DNA of 64,000 nucleotides from JADLBR01 sp964651705 (GCA_964651705.1 CAZYWZ010000002.1:1-64000), one strand, 5' to 3'. Positions 26,842 to 35,189 are shown, counted from the first letter of the stretch. Numbers and translations are program-made. The notes: a model not told the origin generated them from the letters alone.

Positions 26842-28443
26842 TCAACCCAGCGCGGCCTCGGCCCGCTGGAGCAATTCGGGCCCGCTGAGCTCTTCGGTGA
26901 CGATCTCGGGGATCTCGAGGCGCCCGATCTCCTGTTTCTGGCGCAGGGTCAGCAGGCGGCTCACGACCAGCACCCGCTGCTTCGGCAGGCGCTGCCGCAT
27001 CACGCGCAACATCCCCGGGCCCGACGGCCCGGGACGGTTGATCTCGACCACCGCGAGATCGAAATCCCCCTCGTGGATCTTCTCCATCACCCCGCTGCCG
27101 GGTTCCGCGGTGGATACCTGGAAACCGGCGTCCCGAAACACGCCGGCCAGCCGCGGGTTGACCTGGCCCGCATCGCGCGCGAGCAGCACGCGCCGCGCCG
27201 GGGCCCCGCCCGCTGAGGGCATCGGCGTGGTCAGCAATCTCGCCGAGAGCGATGGCCCCTGCGCCCGCACCAAGATCTCGGCGACCTGCTCGGAAAAGAC
27301 CATCGCCCAGAGCATCCGCCCGCCCGCGACGCCCCGCACGGGCAAGACCTCCACCTTCAATCGGCGGTTTCCCCCGCCCTCTTTCGGTTCCTCGCGATGG
27401 AAGAGCGCGGGCTCCCGCGAATCCCAGTCGAACTCGGCATCCGACGCCGAGAACCACAGCGGGTTCCCCGTCATCTCGGATCGCTTGCGCCCCGTGAGCC
27501 GCTCCGTGCCGGGGTTGGCGTAGACAACGGTCGGCTCCTTCCCCGGGGCGGCGCGCTCCAGCAGGATCACGCCCTCGGCCAATGCCGTCCCGATCGCCTC
27601 CAGCAGCCGCACCGGCAACCGCTGCGCCTCGTCAAACTCCACCCGCAGGGCCCTCAGCTCGCTGCGCGCCTTGTCCAGCGCCTCCGCGACCGCCCCATCC
27701 GCCGGCGCGCGCGCCACCGACGCCTGGTGCTTCTCCTTGAGATCGGCCAACACCCCGCGCAGATCGTCCAGCTCCTTCTCCAGCAGCGCCGCGCGCGCCG
27801 CTCCCTCCGTCAGGCCCGCCGCCCGTTTGGTCTCCGCCGCCAGATCGCCCAATGCCTTTTCGAGCTTGCCTCGCGCCTCATCGAGGGCCTTTTCCACCTC
27901 CGACAGGCGCGCCGCCTGCCGCGCGGCGTCCCCGGACACCCGCCGCAATTCATCGGCCAGCCTGTCGCGTTCCCGGCCCGCCTCCGCGGCAACCTCTTTC
28001 TCCTCTTGGGCCGCGCGCCGCGCCGACTCGAGTTCCGCCTTGGCGCGGGCCGCCTCGCCCTTAGCCTGTTCGAGTTGCCCGCGCGCCCCTCCCTCCGCAC
28101 CGAGCATCGCGAGCCGCGCGACGAGATCCGCCCTTGCGATCGGCGAGGCCAGCACCTCCGCCGCACCCGCCTTCACCCACTCCCAAGCGTCCGAGCCCTC
28201 GCCCCCCAGTACCGCGATCACGCGCGTCGTGCCGAGCCGATGCCTCGCCCGCAACCAACCCACGAATTGCGTCAGCGCCCCCGGCGAGGCGGCGCGCATG
28301 ACGATCACCTCCGGCTGCCAGCGGTTGGAGACGAGCCGCTCCTCGCCGGGCCCGCAGGACGTCACGTCGTGTCCGCCCTCCCGCAGCCACTGCCCGGCCA
28401 TCCCCGCAGAGGCCGCATCGAGGCCCGCCAGCAAGATCTTCAT
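26842..28443 (-). CDS. Pseudo-receiver / coiled coil / PAS / pseudo-receiver protein
   Basis: A 533-residue cytoplasmic protein. The N-terminal domain (1-115) has a response-regulator fold but lacks the acidic pocket and phospho-Asp: the usual DLxxxD strand reads PEVIVMRAASPG. A long Ala/Glu/Arg coiled coil follows (about 118-275). A PAS-like domain follows (GTALAEGVILLE, then VVYANPGTERLTGRKRSEM, about 285-400). The C-terminal domain (about 420-533) is again receiver-like (RRVLLARDAGQVNPRLAGVF) with FDLAVVEINRPGPSG, where Glu replaces the phospho-Asp. There is no kinase or output domain. It probably works by protein contacts. It lies 37 bp after the OmpA-domain gene, so the two may act together. 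Confidence 0.75.
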   Translation of the reverse strand: MKILLAGLDAASAGMAGQWLREGGHDVTSCGPGEERLVSNRWQPEVIVMRAASPGALTQFVGWLRARHRLGTTRVIAVLGGEGSDAWEWVKAGAAEVLASPIARADLVARLAMLGAEGGARGQLEQAKGEAARAKAELESARRAAQEEKEVAAEAGRERDRLADELRRVSGDAARQAARLSEVEKALDEARGKLEKALGDLAAETKRAAGLTEGAARAALLEKELDDLRGVLADLKEKHQASVARAPADGAVAEALDKARSELRALRVEFDEAQRLPVRLLEAIGTALAEGVILLERAAPGKEPTVVYANPGTERLTGRKRSEMTGNPLWFSASDAEFDWDSREPALFHREEPKEGGGNRRLKVEVLPVRGVAGGRMLWAMVFSEQVAEILVRAQGPSLSARLLTTPMPSAGGAPARRVLLARDAGQVNPRLAGVFRDAGFQVSTAEPGSGVMEKIHEGDFDLAVVEINRPGPSGPGMLRVMRQRLPKQRVLVVSRLLTLRQKQEIGRLEIPEIVTEELSGPELLQRAEAALG

Positions 28444-28480
28444 CGCACTCCTTCCAAATGGATCGCCCGCGTTTCCCGGA

Positions 28481-30052
28481 TCACTGGGGCGGCGCCTCCG
28501 CCTCGCGGACCGTGCCCGTCTGGATCACCGCCGGGGCCTCGGGCGCGGGATCGTTCGGCGCCGGGGGTGTCTGGGCCTCGGGCGGGATGGTGACCACCGG
28601 GATGGCCCTCGGTGCCTCCGGCATCTCGGCGGGACTCGCCGCGCCTCCCGCGGGTGCCAACGTCTCCGCCACGGGCGCCGCGGGCGCGGTCGCCACCACC
28701 GTCCGAGTCGGCGCGAACACGATCTCGACGCGCCGGTTGGCCTTGGACGCCGCGGCATCTGCCCCGCCGCGCACCGGGAATGCCTCGCCCTGCGAGATGA
28801 GGGACATCTTTGCGGCGGGAACCCCCGCATCGGCGAGCACCTGCGCCACGTCCAGGGCCCGCATCGCCCCGGCGTGCAGATTCGAGCCCTGCCCCGCCAC
28901 CGTCGGGCCCGGGCTCGAGTCGGTGTGCCCCTCGACCTGAAGCCGATAGGGACCCCCGTAGGCCTTCGCGACGACCGCCACCTTCTTCATCGCCTCGATG
29001 ATCGCTTCCGCCGGCTTGTTGGAACCCTCCGCGTACAGCGGCGCCTTGGGCCGCACGAAAACGTACGGGCCATCCTCGCCCACCTCGCATGCCTCGCCCA
29101 CCGCCTCCCGCAACAAGCCCACCAGCCGCCCCTGCTCGCCGCGCAACGCCACCAGATCCCCCACCTGCGCCGACGCGCCCTCGCCCTGCGCCTTCGCCTG
29201 CTTCAGCCCCTCGATCTCCTCCTTAAGCGGACCGATCATCGCATGCGCCGCCGCCAGGGCCTTCTCCCGCTCCTTGCCCTGCTGCTCGAGCACGGCATTG
29301 GCCCGCTCGATCTCCGCCACCCGAGCCCGCGCCTCCTGCAATTGCTTCTCCAACTCGGAATGCCGCGCCTCGGCATCCGCCGTCGCCGAAATCAGCCGCT
29401 TCTCGGTCTCCTCCCGCGCCTGGCGCAGCGTCTCTTCCCCGCCCAGCCGCCAACCCAGATACGTGCCCATCCCCCCGACCACAGCGGCAAGCAAAACCGC
29501 CATCAGGATGCTCACCGGATCCTTCAGCGCCTCGAAAAATACCGGCCCCCGCACGTCCGGCACCGCCACGCTCTTCGGCGGCCTCGGAAAACCCCCCGCC
29601 TCGCCCCAGGCCACCGGCGACGGCGGGACCGGCGACGGCAACGCCGGCGCCGGAGGTAGACCCGGAGGCGCGGGAGGCACCGCCACACGATCGCCCTCTC
29701 CCAGGAGCGCGCCAGGCGCCGGTGCCGCCGGCATCGGCAGCATCGGCGGAGGTTGCTGGACAGGTGCTACTGGCAGGGGCGAAATGGGCGACATCTCGGG
29801 TGGAGGCATCGGCGCCAGCGGCGCCAAGCTCGGGGGCTCGGGGATCGGCGGCAACGGGGCCGGCGCCTCGGCCGCCCCCATCGCCTCCGGCCAGTAGTCC
29901 TCACCCACGCGCCGCACGGCGCCGGGCAGATCCGCGTTCTCCTTCAGCCGAAAAGGCAGACCCGGCCCGCGACCCTCGGTTGCGGGAACAACCGCGCCCT
30001 CGCCCCTCCTCATGTCGCCGGCTTGCGCCCCGGCCTCGCTGCTCGGTTCCAT
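28481..30052 (-). CDS. OmpA/MotB-domain membrane protein with long Pro-rich N-terminus
   Basis: A 523-residue product with no signal peptide. Residues 1-170 are polar and strongly Pro/Ala-rich (many PP repeats at 64-145). One membrane helix lies near 179-200 (VSILMAVLLAAVVGGMGTYL). A coiled coil spans about 203-290. An OmpA/MotB-type peptidoglycan-binding domain spans about 325-447 (LQVEGHTDSSPGP at 371-383, NRRVEIVF at 439-446). A further Pro/Ala tail ends the protein. The order implies a type II anchor: a cytoplasmic disordered arm and a periplasmic OmpA domain, somewhat like MotB/TolR-type proteins. It is followed by the pseudo-receiver gene. A link between cell wall and a cytoplasmic partner is inferred. 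Confidence 0.8.
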   Translation of the reverse strand: MEPSSEAGAQAGDMRRGEGAVVPATEGRGPGLPFRLKENADLPGAVRRVGEDYWPEAMGAAEAPAPLPPIPEPPSLAPLAPMPPPEMSPISPLPVAPVQQPPPMLPMPAAPAPGALLGEGDRVAVPPAPPGLPPAPALPSPVPPSPVAWGEAGGFPRPPKSVAVPDVRGPVFFEALKDPVSILMAVLLAAVVGGMGTYLGWRLGGEETLRQAREETEKRLISATADAEARHSELEKQLQEARARVAEIERANAVLEQQGKEREKALAAAHAMIGPLKEEIEGLKQAKAQGEGASAQVGDLVALRGEQGRLVGLLREAVGEACEVGEDGPYVFVRPKAPLYAEGSNKPAEAIIEAMKKVAVVAKAYGGPYRLQVEGHTDSSPGPTVAGQGSNLHAGAMRALDVAQVLADAGVPAAKMSLISQGEAFPVRGGADAAASKANRRVEIVFAPTRTVVATAPAAPVAETLAPAGGAASPAEMPEAPRAIPVVTIPPEAQTPPAPNDPAPEAPAVIQTGTVREAEAPPQ

Positions 30053-30088
30053 CGGCTGGCCGCGCCCGCGGCCAAGACCATCAAACCA

Positions 30089-31018
30089 TCAATTCGCGCT
30101 CCATTCAAGCATGCGTTCGATGGGCACCAGCGCCCTGGCCCGCTGCGCCTCCGGGAGCACGATCTCCGGCGCCCCGCGCCGCAGCGCGTCGCGCACCTTC
30201 TCGAGCGTGTTCATCTTCATGTACTTGCACTCCGCGCACGCACACTTGTCGGTCGGTCCCGCGATGAATTCCTTGCCGGGGATCTCCTTCCGCAACCGGT
30301 GCAGCATCCCGCTCTCCGTGGCGATGATAAACGCCCGCGCCGGATGGTCGCGGCAGAAGGATACCATCTTCTCGGTGCTGCAGATCTCGTCGGCCAGCAT
30401 CCGCACCGCGCGCGTGCATTCCGGGTGCGCCACCAGCGGCGCGCCCGGGTGCGCCTCCCGCGCCGCGAGGATGCTCTGGTGGGTGAACTCCACGTGCACG
30501 TAGCAGTCGCCCTCCCAGAGTCGCATCGGCCGCCCCGTCTGCGACTGCACCCACTCGCCCAGGTTGCGGTCCGGCACGAACAGTATCTCCCGGCCCGCCG
30601 GCACCCGGCCCACGATCTTCACCGCGTTGCCCGAGGTGCAGATCACGTCGCTCAGCGCCTTCACCCCGGCGCTGCAATTGATGTACGCCACCACGTAGTA
30701 GTCTTTCTCCCGGTGCCGCCCGAGGAAGGCGTCCAGCGCCTCCGCCGGGCAGCTCTCCGACAGGGAACAGCCCGCCTCCATGTCCGGGATGAGGACCTTG
30801 CGGGCCGGGTTGACTATCTTCGCGGTCTCGGCCATGAAGTGCACGCCGCAGAACAGGATCACGTCCGCGCTCGCCTCCCTCGCGCGATAGGAGAGCCCCA
30901 GCGAATCTCCCACGAAATCTGCGATGTCCTGGATCTCAGCCACCTGGTAGTTGTGCGCCAGGATCACCGCGTTCTTCTGGCGCTTGAGCTCCAGCACCTC
31001 TTCCTGCAGCGGGGTCAT
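30089..31018 (-). CDS. nadA: Quinolinate synthase
   Basis: Condenses iminoaspartate with dihydroxyacetone phosphate to quinolinate in NAD synthesis, using a [4Fe-4S] cluster. The start MTPLQEEVLELKRQKNAVIL at 31018 is chosen by family; upstream codons lie in lspA. The 309-residue product shows AVILAHNYQVAEIQDIADFV, FCGVHFMAETAKIV (first cluster Cys), AYINCSAGVKALSDVICTSG, EFTHQSILAAREAHPGAPLV, HPECTRAV (second Cys) and GPTDKCACAECKYMKMNTLE (third Cys region). It overlaps the 3' end of lspA by 83 bp, an unusually long overlap, and is the last gene of the NIF3-panE-lspA-nadA run. Confidence 0.95.
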   Translation of the reverse strand: MTPLQEEVLELKRQKNAVILAHNYQVAEIQDIADFVGDSLGLSYRAREASADVILFCGVHFMAETAKIVNPARKVLIPDMEAGCSLSESCPAEALDAFLGRHREKDYYVVAYINCSAGVKALSDVICTSGNAVKIVGRVPAGREILFVPDRNLGEWVQSQTGRPMRLWEGDCYVHVEFTHQSILAAREAHPGAPLVAHPECTRAVRMLADEICSTEKMVSFCRDHPARAFIIATESGMLHRLRKEIPGKEFIAGPTDKCACAECKYMKMNTLEKVRDALRRGAPEIVLPEAQRARALVPIERMLEWSAN

Positions 31019-31526
31019 CTTTCTTCTTGTCTCCACGTCTTCCCTCGGACCATAACACCAACACCAGCCCCACACAAATGCCGCTGTCCGCCACGTTGAA
31101 GGTCGGATAGTGCCAGTCCCAAGCCGCCACGAAAAAATCGATGAAATCCACGACGTGCCCGAGCCGCGCGCGGTCGCAGAGGTTGCCCGCCGCGCCGGCG
31201 AGCACCATCCCGGCGCCGAACTCCGCCCGCCAATCGCGCCAGTGCAACGACCGCCCGAGCCAGATCATCCAGAACAAGATCACCACCGTCAGCACCGGCA
31301 GCGCGGGGGAGTTGCGCAGCATCCCGAACGCCGCCCCCGTGTTCGTGCTGAAAATCAGTTGCAGGTAGTCGGGCACCAGCACCACCGGCGGCGCGTCCTT
31401 GAGCCACGTCGCCGCCGCCCACTTGGTCGCCTGGTCGAGCGCGAACCAGCAGGCCACCGTCCACCAGAAGCGCGCCCCCGGAGCGCCGGACTTCTTCGGG
31501 CCCCCGCCAGCGTCGGCCGCCGTCAT
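30936..31526 (-). CDS. lspA: Lipoprotein signal peptidase (signal peptidase II)
   Basis: An inner-membrane aspartic protease that removes signal peptides from prolipoproteins. Four hydrophobic segments are visible. Family motifs: FALDQATKWAAA, FSTNTGAAFGML, GAAGNLCDRARLGHVVDFID (first catalytic Asp) and FNVADSGICVGLVLVLW (second catalytic Asp). At 196 residues it is about 30 longer than usual because of a charged Gly/Lys/Glu-rich tail (EGRRGDKKKDDPAAGRG onward) that overlaps nadA by 83 bp. Its ATG overlaps the panE stop as ATGA. A frameshift near the 3' end could explain the tail, but the frame itself is open and uninterrupted. Confidence 0.93.
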   Translation of the reverse strand: MTAADAGGGPKKSGAPGARFWWTVACWFALDQATKWAAATWLKDAPPVVLVPDYLQLIFSTNTGAAFGMLRNSPALPVLTVVILFWMIWLGRSLHWRDWRAEFGAGMVLAGAAGNLCDRARLGHVVDFIDFFVAAWDWHYPTFNVADSGICVGLVLVLWSEGRRGDKKKDDPAAGRGAGAQAPEERGDPGAQLPGG

Positions 31527-32485
31527 GCGCCCACCCCCGCACCCGCGCAGAGGGCCGTCAGCCGCGCGTGGAGCCCCTCCAGCTCCGGCATCGCCACCCC
31601 GGCCCCGCGCCCGCGCCGCAGCGCCTCGCCCCAGATGGCCTCCACCTCGACCTCACGCCCCGCCTCGTAATCCAGCAAACTCGACGGCCGATACGGCCCC
31701 ATCGTCCGGCTGCGCGCCAGCATCTCCTCCGCGAATGCCGGATCGATCGGGTGGCCCAGCGCGCCCGCCGCACGCAGGATCTCCCCCATCAGCGCCCGCG
31801 CCCGCGCCAGCAGCCGCGGGTCGGCCAGCACATCGGCGACGGTGGCCCCGCCCTCGGCGATGGCCAACCCATTGAACGGCACATTCCACACCAGCTTCTT
31901 CCAGCGCGTCAGCGCGAGGTCGTCGGTCATCTCACAGGGCACCCCGGCGCCCCGGAACGCCTCCGCCAGCGCCCGCGTTCGCTCGCCCGCCGGGCCGGAG
32001 AATTCCCCCAGCGCCACCAGCCCGTGGTCGTAGTGCGCCACCCGCGCCGGCCCCACCCGATTCAGGCAGACGAAACATGCGCCCCCCATCACCCGCCACG
32101 CCCCGAAATGCCCCGCCAGCCATTCCTCGTTCCCGAGGCCATTCTGCAGGGTCAGGATCGCCGTCCCCTCCCCCACCAGCGGCCCCACCAGCCCCGGCAC
32201 CGCCGCGTTCGCCGTCGCCTTCGCCGCCACGATCACCAGATCGCATGACCCGATCGCCGCCGCATCCCGATGGCACCGCGCCGGAAAGATCTCGAAATTC
32301 CCCCCCGGGCTCTCGACCGCGATGCCGTGCGCCACCGCCTGCGCGTAGTCCCGCCGCATCAGGAAATGCACCTCGATCCCGCTGCGCGCCAGGTTGCCCC
32401 CGTAATACAACCCCACCGCCCCAGCGCCCACCACCGCGATCCGTCCCCGGAACGCGCCCGCCGCCCTGTCCTCGCCCGTAACCAT
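31523..32485 (-). CDS. 2-dehydropantoate 2-reductase (KPR family)
   Basis: Reduces ketopantoate to pantoate with NADPH in coenzyme A synthesis, or acts on a related 2-keto acid. The Rossmann motif is RIAVVGAGAVGLYYGGNLAR at about 14-33. NGLGNEEWL and the catalytic-Lys segment LTRWKKLVWNVPFNGL are present, as is the C-terminal YRPSSLLDYEAGREVEVEAI typical of the family. The ATG at 32485 lies 4 bp after the NIF3 stop; a second ATG at 32509 lies inside NIF3. The product is 320 residues. It is coupled to lspA by an ATGA overlap. Whether it is the true PanE or a paralogue cannot be told from sequence. Confidence 0.88.
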   Translation of the reverse strand: MVTGEDRAAGAFRGRIAVVGAGAVGLYYGGNLARSGIEVHFLMRRDYAQAVAHGIAVESPGGNFEIFPARCHRDAAAIGSCDLVIVAAKATANAAVPGLVGPLVGEGTAILTLQNGLGNEEWLAGHFGAWRVMGGACFVCLNRVGPARVAHYDHGLVALGEFSGPAGERTRALAEAFRGAGVPCEMTDDLALTRWKKLVWNVPFNGLAIAEGGATVADVLADPRLLARARALMGEILRAAGALGHPIDPAFAEEMLARSRTMGPYRPSSLLDYEAGREVEVEAIWGEALRRGRGAGVAMPELEGLHARLTALCAGAGVGA

Positions 32486-32489
32486 GCGA

Positions 32490-33248
32490 TCACAGCCCGC
32501 TCGGCGCATCCAGAAACACCCACGGCACCCCGAACCGCCGCGAGAGTCGCCCCGACAGCGCCTTCACGCCGAAGGTCTCCGTAGCGTAATGCCCGCCATA
32601 CAGCAGATTGACCCCGAGTTCCACCGCTAGCCCGTGGGTCCAGTGCGCGCCCTCCCCCGTGATGAACGTGTCCACCCCCTCCGCCGCCACACGCGCCACC
32701 GAATCCCCCGCCCCGCCGCTCACCACCCCGATCCTCCGGCACACCGCCGGCCCAGCCCCCGCCACCAACACCCGGCCCCCCAGCACTCGCTCCAGCCGCT
32801 TCACCAACGCCGCCCGCCCCACCCGCCCCGACACCAGCCGCCCGATCTTCGATCCCTTCTCCTCGAAAAATGCACGCCCCGACCCGAGCCCCAGCGCGCG
32901 GCACAGCAATGCGTTGTTCCCGATCCCCGCATGCATGTCCAACGGCAGATGCGACGCGTACACCGCCAGCCCGCCGCCCATCGCCAGCGAGAGCTTCCGG
33001 TAGCTCGGCCCCACCAGCGGCACCACCTCCGACCAGAACAGCCCGTGATGCACCACCAGCAGATCCACCCCGGCCGCCAACGCCATCCGGATCACCCCCT
33101 CGTGCGCGTCCACCGCCGCGCCGATCCGCCCCACCCGCCCCCCATTCTCCAACTGCAACCCGTTCCGCGCCCCGGGCCAATCCCCCACCACCCCGTGCCC
33201 CAACAGCCGGTCCGCATACGCCACCACTCTCGAAAGCCTCGCGCTCAT
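32490..33248 (-). CDS. NIF3-like dinuclear metal-centre protein
   Basis: A member of the NIF3/YbgI family (DUF34), a conserved di-metal protein of uncertain biochemical role, reported as a GTP cyclohydrolase-type or regulatory protein. The start at 33248 (MSARLSRVVAYADRLLGHGV) has a GAGG site about 6 nt upstream. The 252-residue product shows VGRIGAAVDAHEGVIRMA, DLLVVHHGLFW (metal His pair), AVYASHLPLDMHAGIGNN (metal His/Asp) and the C-terminal DTFITGEGAHWTHGLAVELG. It is the short form, without the middle insert. First gene of the run leading into panE, lspA and nadA. Confidence 0.9.
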   Translation of the reverse strand: MSARLSRVVAYADRLLGHGVVGDWPGARNGLQLENGGRVGRIGAAVDAHEGVIRMALAAGVDLLVVHHGLFWSEVVPLVGPSYRKLSLAMGGGLAVYASHLPLDMHAGIGNNALLCRALGLGSGRAFFEEKGSKIGRLVSGRVGRAALVKRLERVLGGRVLVAGAGPAVCRRIGVVSGGAGDSVARVAAEGVDTFITGEGAHWTHGLAVELGVNLLYGGHYATETFGVKALSGRLSRRFGVPWVFLDAPSGL

Positions 33249-33300
33249 CTTCGCCTCGCCGCAAACTATCCCCCCCACCCAACCCCAGTCAACGCCAGCC

Positions 33301-33421
33301 AGTCGGCCTCGCCATTGCCCTATCGCGGATGCACTTCCTCATCGCGACTGCCGCCCATGCCCGCAGCAACGGGATGGCCATCGCCACCCGCGACTTCGAA
33401 TTTGCCGACGCGCGCGACTAA
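33301..33421 (+). pseudogene. C-terminal remnant of a PIN-domain (VapC-like) toxin
   Basis: The frame ending with TAA at 33419-33421 reads LAIALSRMHFLIATAAHARS, then NGMAIATRDFEFADARD. This resembles the end of VapC-type PIN domains (DALIAATAxxxGxxxATRNxxDF). There is no start, no upstream PIN acidic strand and no antitoxin gene; the preceding sequence in frame is antisense to the NIF3 gene. It is read as a decayed toxin fragment beside tRNA-Leu. The assignment rests on one motif. Confidence 0.4.
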
Positions 33422-33488
33422 CCAGCAAGTTGCCATCCTGCAGTTCGGCCGTGTGCGCTTCCGCCCCGCGTGACGCTTCTGCTAAATC

Positions 33489-33573
33489 TGCCCGAGGCGG
33501 GACTCGAACCCGCACGCCAGTTTCCCGGCAAGGGATTTTAAGTCCCTTGTGTCTGCCATTCCACCACTCGGGC
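33489..33573 (-). tRNA. tRNA-Leu (anticodon TAA)
   Basis: On the minus strand: acceptor GCCCGAG / CTCGGGC, D-arm TGGTGGAATGGCAGACA, anticodon arm AGGGA-CTTAAAA-TCCCT with anticodon TAA, a long class II variable arm, and T-arm GCGGG-TTCGAGT-CCCGC with discriminator A. CCA is not encoded, unlike the tRNA-Arg of this window. It decodes UUA (and UUG by wobble) leucine codons, which should be rare in so GC-rich a genome. Confidence 0.96.
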
Positions 33574-33684
33574 TATTCTCGGCATCTTCCCCCTCCATGC
33601 TCCCACGGTGTCCCACCACCCGCAACTGCGGAATCGGTCAGGCTCAGGCTCGGATTCCTCAGATGCATACTGGCGGTCGCACCA

Positions 33685-33870
33685 TCACGACTTTCCCAGC
33701 CCTTCCCGGAAGAAGACCCTGCGGCTGTCGTTGGTCACGCTGACCGACAGGAAGCCGCCGGGATCGCAGGGGACGTTGGTCCCAGCCGATCCCCACCTTG
33801 TCGCGGTCTCCGTGCGGGTGCCGAGGGCGGTGGTCGCGGTCATCCCTTTCGCGCGCCATTGGGGGTACAA
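33685..33870 (-). pseudogene. Possible 3' fragment of a secreted-protein gene
   Basis: A minus-strand frame, without a convincing start, ends in GTNVPCDPGGFLSVSVTNDS, then RRVFFREGLGKS. As I recall, the DPxGFFxVxVT...RFFR pattern is common at the C-termini of large verrucomicrobial secreted proteins. It is only 62 codons, and the rest of such a gene is absent, so it is called a fragment. Chance is not excluded. The remaining 33574-34001 sequence shows only the Fic promoter region. Confidence 0.25.
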
Positions 33871-33883
33871 CCTGGGGATACAG

Positions 33884-33998
33884 ATCCGCCAAAAGATCCG
33901 CCATATTTCACTAAAACAACATTGTATTCATTCATAACACATTTCCCTCCTGCGCATTATAATTCGTTGCCATCCGCCAAAAGATCCGCCAATTTGGC
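33884..33998 (+). promoter_or_regulatory. Fic promoter flanked by identical 20-bp repeats
   Basis: Identical direct repeats ATCCGCCAAAAGATCCGCCA lie at 33884-33903 and 33972-33991, 88 bp apart. Each holds two ATCCGCCA half-sites. Between them is an AT-rich stretch with a consensus -10 TATAAT at 33958-33963 and a weak -35 candidate (TTCATA or TAACAC near 33931-33940). The second repeat continues into the palindrome CCGCCAA-T-TTGGCGG, immediately before the Fic ATG, where the ribosome site should be. This fits repressor sites bracketing the promoter, perhaps bound by the Fic protein itself through its C-terminal domain. Confidence 0.65.
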
Positions 33999-34001
33999 GG
34001 C

Positions 34002-35189
34002 ATGACGCCACCCGAGGCATGCCCCTTTGCGCCCATCGTGCCGGAGGACGACGACGGGGCGTTGGAGGAGTTGGCCACGGCGCTCATCGCGGAGTCCAGC
34101 CGGCTGGGCGGGTGGCTGAGGCCGGCGCTGCGCGCGCCGGTGGTGGAACTGGTCCGGTCCATGAACGGCTACTACTCCAACCTGATTGAGGGCCACCGGA
34201 CGCTCCCCCAGGACATCGACCGGGCGCTTAGCGGGCGATTCCGCCGGGACGCCTCCCGCCGGCTAAACCAGGAACTGCACCGCGCGCACGTCGAGGCGCA
34301 GGCGGCCCTGGAGGCCAGCCCGCCCGCGCTCGCCGAGGTCCCCTCGGCCGGATGGATCCGCAAGATACACGAGGAGATCTTTCGCCGGCTGTCGCCCGCG
34401 GCGCGCGTCGCCGACATCGGGAGCGGCCCCCAGACGGACGTGCCGCCCGGGCAGCTGCGCCGCGACCGGGTGAGCGTCGGGCGACACGACGCGCCCGATC
34501 CCGATGCGTTGGATCGCCTGCTGGAGATGTTCGAGGCGGCGTACGCGCCGCTGGTTCGACCGACCCCACGGGGGCTTATCGCCGCCATGGCGGCACATCA
34601 CCGGCTGGCCTGGATCCACCCGTTCGCCGACGGCAACGGCCGGGTGGCGCGCCTCTTCACGCAGTCTTGGCTCAGGGCCTGCGGCCAGGATGCCGGTGGG
34701 CTCTGGGCCCTCTCCCGCGGACTGGCCCGCGCGCGTGGCGCCTACTGGCGCTGGCTCTCGGAGGCCGACACGCCGGCACCCGGAGCCTCGGGCCTCTCGG
34801 CACAGGCGCTTCACGCCCTCTGCCGCAACATGCTGGAGACATGCGTGGACCAGGTGCGATTCATGGGCGAGTTGCTGGGACTGGATCGTCTCCGCGGGCG
34901 GCTGGAGGCCGTCGCGAGGATGGAGGAGGCAAAGGGCACGCTGCCCTCCCGCGCGGCCGAACTGGTCGGCCACCTCGCGGAAATCGACGCCCTGCGGCGC
35001 GGCGCGGTCGGCGGACTACTGCGGATCCCCGAGCGCACCGCCCAGCGGATGATCCGGGCGGTCGTGGGCGAGGGCTTCGCTTTCTCCGACACCCCGAAAG
35101 GGCCCCTGCGGCTCCGCTGGCCGGCCGCGGCGCACCCATTCCTGTTCCCGGGACTCTTCCCCGCGGGCGGCGAAACCGACGAAGACTGA
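34002..35189 (+). CDS. Fic-family protein (putative AMP/nucleotidyl transferase)
   Basis: Fic enzymes transfer AMP or related groups to hydroxyl side chains of target proteins. The 395-residue product has the core HPFADGNGRVARLF near 206-219, a full match to HPFx(D/E)GNGRxxR. An N-terminal SNLIEG near 58-63 fits the inhibitory (S/T)xxxE(G/N) helix of class II Fic proteins, so activity is probably self-restrained. The C-terminal part (about 320-385: IDALRRGAVGGLLRIPERTA, QRMIRAVVGEGFAF) looks like a winged helix-turn-helix. No Shine-Dalgarno precedes the ATG; a palindrome lies there instead. No antitoxin partner is seen. It sits in a degraded accessory patch next to tRNA-Leu. Confidence 0.9.
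   Translation: MTPPEACPFAPIVPEDDDGALEELATALIAESSRLGGWLRPALRAPVVELVRSMNGYYSNLIEGHRTLPQDIDRALSGRFRRDASRRLNQELHRAHVEAQAALEASPPALAEVPSAGWIRKIHEEIFRRLSPAARVADIGSGPQTDVPPGQLRRDRVSVGRHDAPDPDALDRLLEMFEAAYAPLVRPTPRGLIAAMAAHHRLAWIHPFADGNGRVARLFTQSWLRACGQDAGGLWALSRGLARARGAYWRWLSEADTPAPGASGLSAQALHALCRNMLETCVDQVRFMGELLGLDRLRGRLEAVARMEEAKGTLPSRAAELVGHLAEIDALRRGAVGGLLRIPERTAQRMIRAVVGEGFAFSDTPKGPLRLRWPAAAHPFLFPGLFPAGGETDED

Noticed and set aside
33283..33573. Prophage or island att site at tRNA-Leu
   Set aside because: No duplicate of the tRNA 3' end and no integrase were found in the neighbourhood.
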